Below are positions 5,150-8,123 of a stretch of DNA of 8,123 nucleotides, one piece after another. This DNA comes from Sphingobacteriales bacterium (lineage in GTDB: Bacteria > Bacteroidota > Bacteroidia > Chitinophagales > Chitinophagaceae). Numbering within the stretch: the stretch's first letter is position 1; the number at the start of each line of letters is the position of its first letter. The notes beneath the pieces were generated by a model. It searched no databases, was not told where the DNA came from, and worked only from the letters and a program-made list of their open reading frames with translations. The translations under genes were made by a program, and so were the position numbers. The stretch lies in the NCBI GenBank assembly GCA_004294195.1, contig REAQ01000208.1, positions 1-8,123 of the forward strand. Reading direction: 5' to 3'.

Positions 5150-7768
5150 TTAGTGCACGATAAATGAATATCGTTGAACAGAACTATCTGCTTCGTGAAT
5201 CCTAAGTACATACATTCCTCTGGGAAGACCACTGGTGGGTAGCCGTTGGAGGTTATCCGTGATGGTTAATTTGTGGATCAGCTTACCGTTCAGGTCAATT
5301 AACTCAGCTTTCAAGTCTTCTGCAAGTTCTGATAACAGTGATAAAGTTTGGCCTTGAGAAACGGGATTGGGATAAATGAGATGTTTTTTGGCGCCGAGGT
5401 AATAAACGGTTTGCTCATTAGAATAAACCTTAGCGCCGTCTTTGAGTGTTACAATCACCTGATAAATATTCTTGCCCTGATGCAACCTAAAATCATTTGC
5501 TGTATAGCTCAATACATTCACTGGTTTTTGCATAAAGATCGATCTGTCTTTGTCTGAACGCTTCAGGATCTCAACGCCTGCAACGTTGTATAGTGTGCCC
5601 AGATCCAGAATCATCGAGGCTGTATTTGGCTGTCTGGGACCGGCGAAAAAACGATTCACATAGCAGCCCACTTGTTGATTGCGATAGTCAACGGCTACTC
5701 CCCTAGTGCCTTCAGTCTGTTGAAACTTACCTGCCAAAGCAAATACCTTTCCCTTCGATGCATTCACCTGAATACTCGTATCTGAAGTCAGTCCAACCCT
5801 TATCATTTGATTATTCTGCAAACCATAAACCACATACTCTTGTGCACCAGTAATACCGTTCCAATATAAGAGTGCTGTTGTATCACAGACCAATCCGATA
5901 TTCAATGCACGGGAAGGCGCTACAACATTATCAGCTGTCTCATATACTGATTGCCCGATCTTCATCCTGAACCTGAGCAAACGCATCGTATCTGAAAATG
6001 CAGGTTTGAACTGTCCGGCAGCAACACTGACCTGATCAGCAATCGGTTTCCAGTTTCTACCCTCATCTGTAGACATCTCCAATGCGCCAACTGATGATGT
6101 GTCATCCGCAGTCCATCGAAGCCATTGTTCCTCACTGCTAATCCATTGGTCTCCGCGCAAGGGAAAATCCCATTTAAACAAATCGGTGGGCCGAAGTTGG
6201 TATGCGAGACTGAATGCCTGTTGGGCCGATGTGCCACCCGGGTAGCGCACGCGTATCTTATACTGTCCGAACGCAGGTAAGTTGATGCTTACCTGTTCAA
6301 CATTGTTTAAAGAATCTCTTCGCCTTATCGCAGGTGAACTTAGCGAATCCACTGATGGCGCTACAGCCAGTGTCCAGGGCAAATAAACCTGTCCTGTCTG
6401 TACATGTACAACCTCAAGATCAAGATCATTGAGTAACGCTCTCCCAATGCCAGGTTCGGCTGCAGGATCATTCCATATAAGGGTAACTTTCAATGCCTGC
6501 GTGGCTGCACCTACATTAACATCCAGTTCCACTATGCCTTGCCTTGGCACGATACCCCGAACAAACGATCCATCAACAACAGCGCGCAGTGCCGCTGCTG
6601 CATCCAGGCTACCATAACCAGTTGTATAGTCTGGTCCTTCCTTTCCAAGATCTCTCGCAGTATTGATCAAAATCGCTTTCACCAGCGCATTGCCCGGGAC
6701 ACTGCCGTATTGTTGCCTGTACTGCTGATGCATCATAAGACTTACGCCGGAGATAAGTGCCGCCGCACCGGAGGTACCATCATCTCCAAATGCTACCATA
6801 TGCGGGGCAATCCGCCCGTCATACAAAGGACCTTTTGAACTGAACGCAGGTACAGTTCCATCAGCCACCTGTGCTCCGGCAAGCAAAACATTTTTCGCCT
6901 GCTTGAAATTTCCAGTAATGTTTGCGAAACCTGGCAGACCTGCATATGCACCACTACCGTTAGCTGCAGTACCGGAATTACCTGCTGAAATAATGTGCAG
7001 GAGCGTGGTATCATCAAGGGCCGACTGATCAAATGCCCTTGCATTGACGCCGTAGAAATTTTGAATACCGGTACCATAGGAATGATTCTGAACATGAATC
7101 ATCCCTGCACGATAATAACCTATACTATCGGGAAGTACAAACTCAAAATCTGACGATGAATACAATGCCGCATGCGCAACACCCTTACCTCTGTAGGAAC
7201 TATTTCCGGCACCAACAATCAACGTACTCATGATTGTTGCATGGTTATCCTGAATGGCTGAAGCCAATGAAAAGTTTCGTTGTTTTCCTGATAAATCAAT
7301 ATCGTTTGTATCTGGCCTTCCTTCTTTGACTGAAACCGTTTGACCTAAACCATCAGTTTGAGGAAAATGACGCCAGACTTCGGAGATGTGGTTTAGCGTC
7401 ATGTCATGATTGATCACCCCAGCTTCCGGTACTGGCTTAACCAATTCATCCCAGAATACAAATCCCCTGACTTTTTTCAACCAGTTTGTGATGTCTGCCG
7501 GAGTAGCATTTACAATATAAATTCCGTTGCCACGTGAAACCAATTTGAATCTCCTGCTGTCTGGAATTAAAGGCAACGATGCGGTGGTATAAAAGATGAA
7601 CTGTGACAAATGGGTACTGTCACTGTTCCAATTGGAAGACTTCCGTAAAATGGCTGGCGAAGACTGAACTACATTCTTCTGCGCAATAGCGAAATGCGGT
7701 ATTGCAAGGGAGAAAAAGATCCCGAGTAAAAATTTTTCAAACCTGGTTAAAGTCTTCACCCTCTGCAT
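5150..7768 (-). CDS. S8 (subtilisin-family) serine protease with T9SS type A sorting domain
   Basis: An 872-residue secreted protease. A Sec signal peptide occupies about residues 1-29 (cut after HFAIA), followed by a pro-region to about 115. The S8 domain spans about 120-400: His176 in NHATIMSTLIVG, the oxyanion Asn264 in SAGNSG, and Ser333 in GTSGAAALISG. The canonical Asp site reads VSVKEG with Glu149, near a cluster of Asps at 153, 156 and 158. A KP-43-like beta-sandwich with WNDP (432-435) and LLNDLDLEV (445-453) follows to about 525. Residues 530-790 are less clear and probably contain beta-sandwich or fibronectin-type modules. The C-terminus (about 797-872) is a T9SS type A sorting domain: YPNPV, ELIDLNGKLI, LPRGMYVLRI and a final FIVH. 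The protein is therefore expected to cross the outer membrane by the type IX system and be released or anchored. It starts 15 bp after the glutathione peroxidase stop, and no Shine-Dalgarno is visible. The protein target is unknown. Confidence 0.92.
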   Translation of the reverse strand: MQRVKTLTRFEKFLLGIFFSLAIPHFAIAQKNVVQSSPAILRKSSNWNSDSTHLSQFIFYTTASLPLIPDSRRFKLVSRGNGIYIVNATPADITNWLKKVRGFVFWDELVKPVPEAGVINHDMTLNHISEVWRHFPQTDGLGQTVSVKEGRPDTNDIDLSGKQRNFSLASAIQDNHATIMSTLIVGAGNSSYRGKGVAHAALYSSSDFEFVLPDSIGYYRAGMIHVQNHSYGTGIQNFYGVNARAFDQSALDDTTLLHIISAGNSGTAANGSGAYAGLPGFANITGNFKQAKNVLLAGAQVADGTVPAFSSKGPLYDGRIAPHMVAFGDDGTSGAAALISGVSLMMHQQYRQQYGSVPGNALVKAILINTARDLGKEGPDYTTGYGSLDAAAALRAVVDGSFVRGIVPRQGIVELDVNVGAATQALKVTLIWNDPAAEPGIGRALLNDLDLEVVHVQTGQVYLPWTLAVAPSVDSLSSPAIRRRDSLNNVEQVSINLPAFGQYKIRVRYPGGTSAQQAFSLAYQLRPTDLFKWDFPLRGDQWISSEEQWLRWTADDTSSVGALEMSTDEGRNWKPIADQVSVAAGQFKPAFSDTMRLLRFRMKIGQSVYETADNVVAPSRALNIGLVCDTTALLYWNGITGAQEYVVYGLQNNQMIRVGLTSDTSIQVNASKGKVFALAGKFQQTEGTRGVAVDYRNQQVGCYVNRFFAGPRQPNTASMILDLGTLYNVAGVEILKRSDKDRSIFMQKPVNVLSYTANDFRLHQGKNIYQVIVTLKDGAKVYSNEQTVYYLGAKKHLIYPNPVSQGQTLSLLSELAEDLKAELIDLNGKLIHKLTITDNLQRLPTSGLPRGMYVLRIHEADSSVQRYSFIVH

Positions 7769-7783
7769 TTAACGGATAATCTA

Positions 7784-8123
7784 TCAAACCCTTATTGCGT
7801 TTGCAATAGATTCATCTTCAGGCTCCACAGCAGGATCAAAATAATCCAACAGGGTACCATCTGCACTGATGAGATATTTGGAAAAATTCCACGCGGGGGC
7901 CTTGCTGTTCCAGCCATTCTTTGCAGGATCTGTCAGCCATTGAAATACGGGATCCTGTCCATCCGCCTTTACCACCACGGATTTTGAAGCCAGGGGGAAA
8001 CTCACGCCATAGTTGCGTTTGCAAAAGGTAGCAATGTCTTCCGCCGTTCCTTTCTCCTGCTCCTTAAAATCATTGGCAGGGAATGCGATGATCTCCAGGT
8101 TGCCTTTTTCCTTCTCATACAAG
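7784..8123 (-). CDS. glutathione peroxidase family protein, N-terminus outside window
   Basis: The last 112 residues or so of a thiol peroxidase of the glutathione peroxidase family, which reduces hydrogen peroxide or organic hydroperoxides; many bacterial members use thioredoxin rather than glutathione. Visible landmarks, numbered within the fragment: FPANDFKEQEKG (14-25), equivalent to the family FPCNQFGxQEPG, with the catalytic Gln kept at 22 and the usual non-catalytic Cys replaced by Ala; FCKRNYGVSFP (33-43), whose Cys34 is a candidate resolving Cys; and PAWNFSKYLI (76-85) with the catalytic Trp78-Asn79. The peroxidatic Cys or Sec lies in the missing N-terminal third. The frame is open to the right edge and its last codon there, TTG, is read as internal Leu (LYEKEKG), not as a start. 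It ends in TGA at 7784-7786, 15 bp before the S8 protease start, so the two may form one transcript. Confidence 0.92.
   Translation of the reverse strand, partial: LYEKEKGNLEIIAFPANDFKEQEKGTAEDIATFCKRNYGVSFPLASKSVVVKADGQDPVFQWLTDPAKNGWNSKAPAWNFSKYLISADGTLLDYFDPAVEPEDESIANAIRV

Noticed and set aside
8120..8122. Start codon of the glutathione peroxidase at the right edge
   Set aside because: The codon is TTG and aligns with an internal Leu of the family; the catalytic N-terminal part must lie outside the window.

Overview
The window reads as chromosomal DNA from a member of the Bacteroidota, most likely a Chitinophagaceae-like lineage. Four things support this: a type IX secretion (T9SS) C-terminal sorting domain on a long exported protease, a lipoprotein whose Cys is followed by Gln-Lys-Glu, a TAnnTTTG-type -7 promoter element just upstream of a start codon, and the absence of clear Shine-Dalgarno sequences. 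The genus is an inference; no rRNA or other marker gene is present.

Layout, left to right. Positions 1-1241 (minus) hold a GntP-family gluconate permease that runs off the left edge and lacks about its last 25 residues. Positions 1258-2083 (minus) hold cdsA, phosphatidate cytidylyltransferase, split between two frames by a lesion near 1594-1660. Positions 2093-2152 carry an octamer tandem repeat in the gap ahead of cdsA. Positions 2164-3150 (minus) encode a CPBP/CAAX-type intramembrane protease. Divergent from it, with only 24 bp between, dus (3175-4179, plus) encodes a DusB-like tRNA-dihydrouridine synthase with a promoter element placed so close that its mRNA would be nearly leaderless. A perfect 15-bp hairpin (4184-4220) separates dus from the convergent gene at 4236-5036 (minus), an M57-like HELGH metallopeptidase lipoprotein. 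Positions 5150-7768 (minus) encode an 872-residue subtilisin-family (S8) T9SS cargo protease. Positions 7784-8123 (minus) hold the C-terminal two thirds of a glutathione peroxidase.

How the genes relate. The right half places a peroxidase and two exported or surface proteases in one orientation; GPx and S8 are only 15 bp apart and probably co-transcribed, while the M57 gene is 113 bp further on. The left half is a membrane-centred run (CPBP protease, CDP-diacylglycerol synthesis, gluconate uptake) in which cdsA and gntP are 16 bp apart. dus is the only plus-strand gene and marks a break in transcription on both sides. I see no mobile element, CRISPR array, RNA gene, defence locus or clear novel system. 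The points most worth checking are the broken cdsA, the octamer repeat, and the non-canonical Asp position in the S8 protease.
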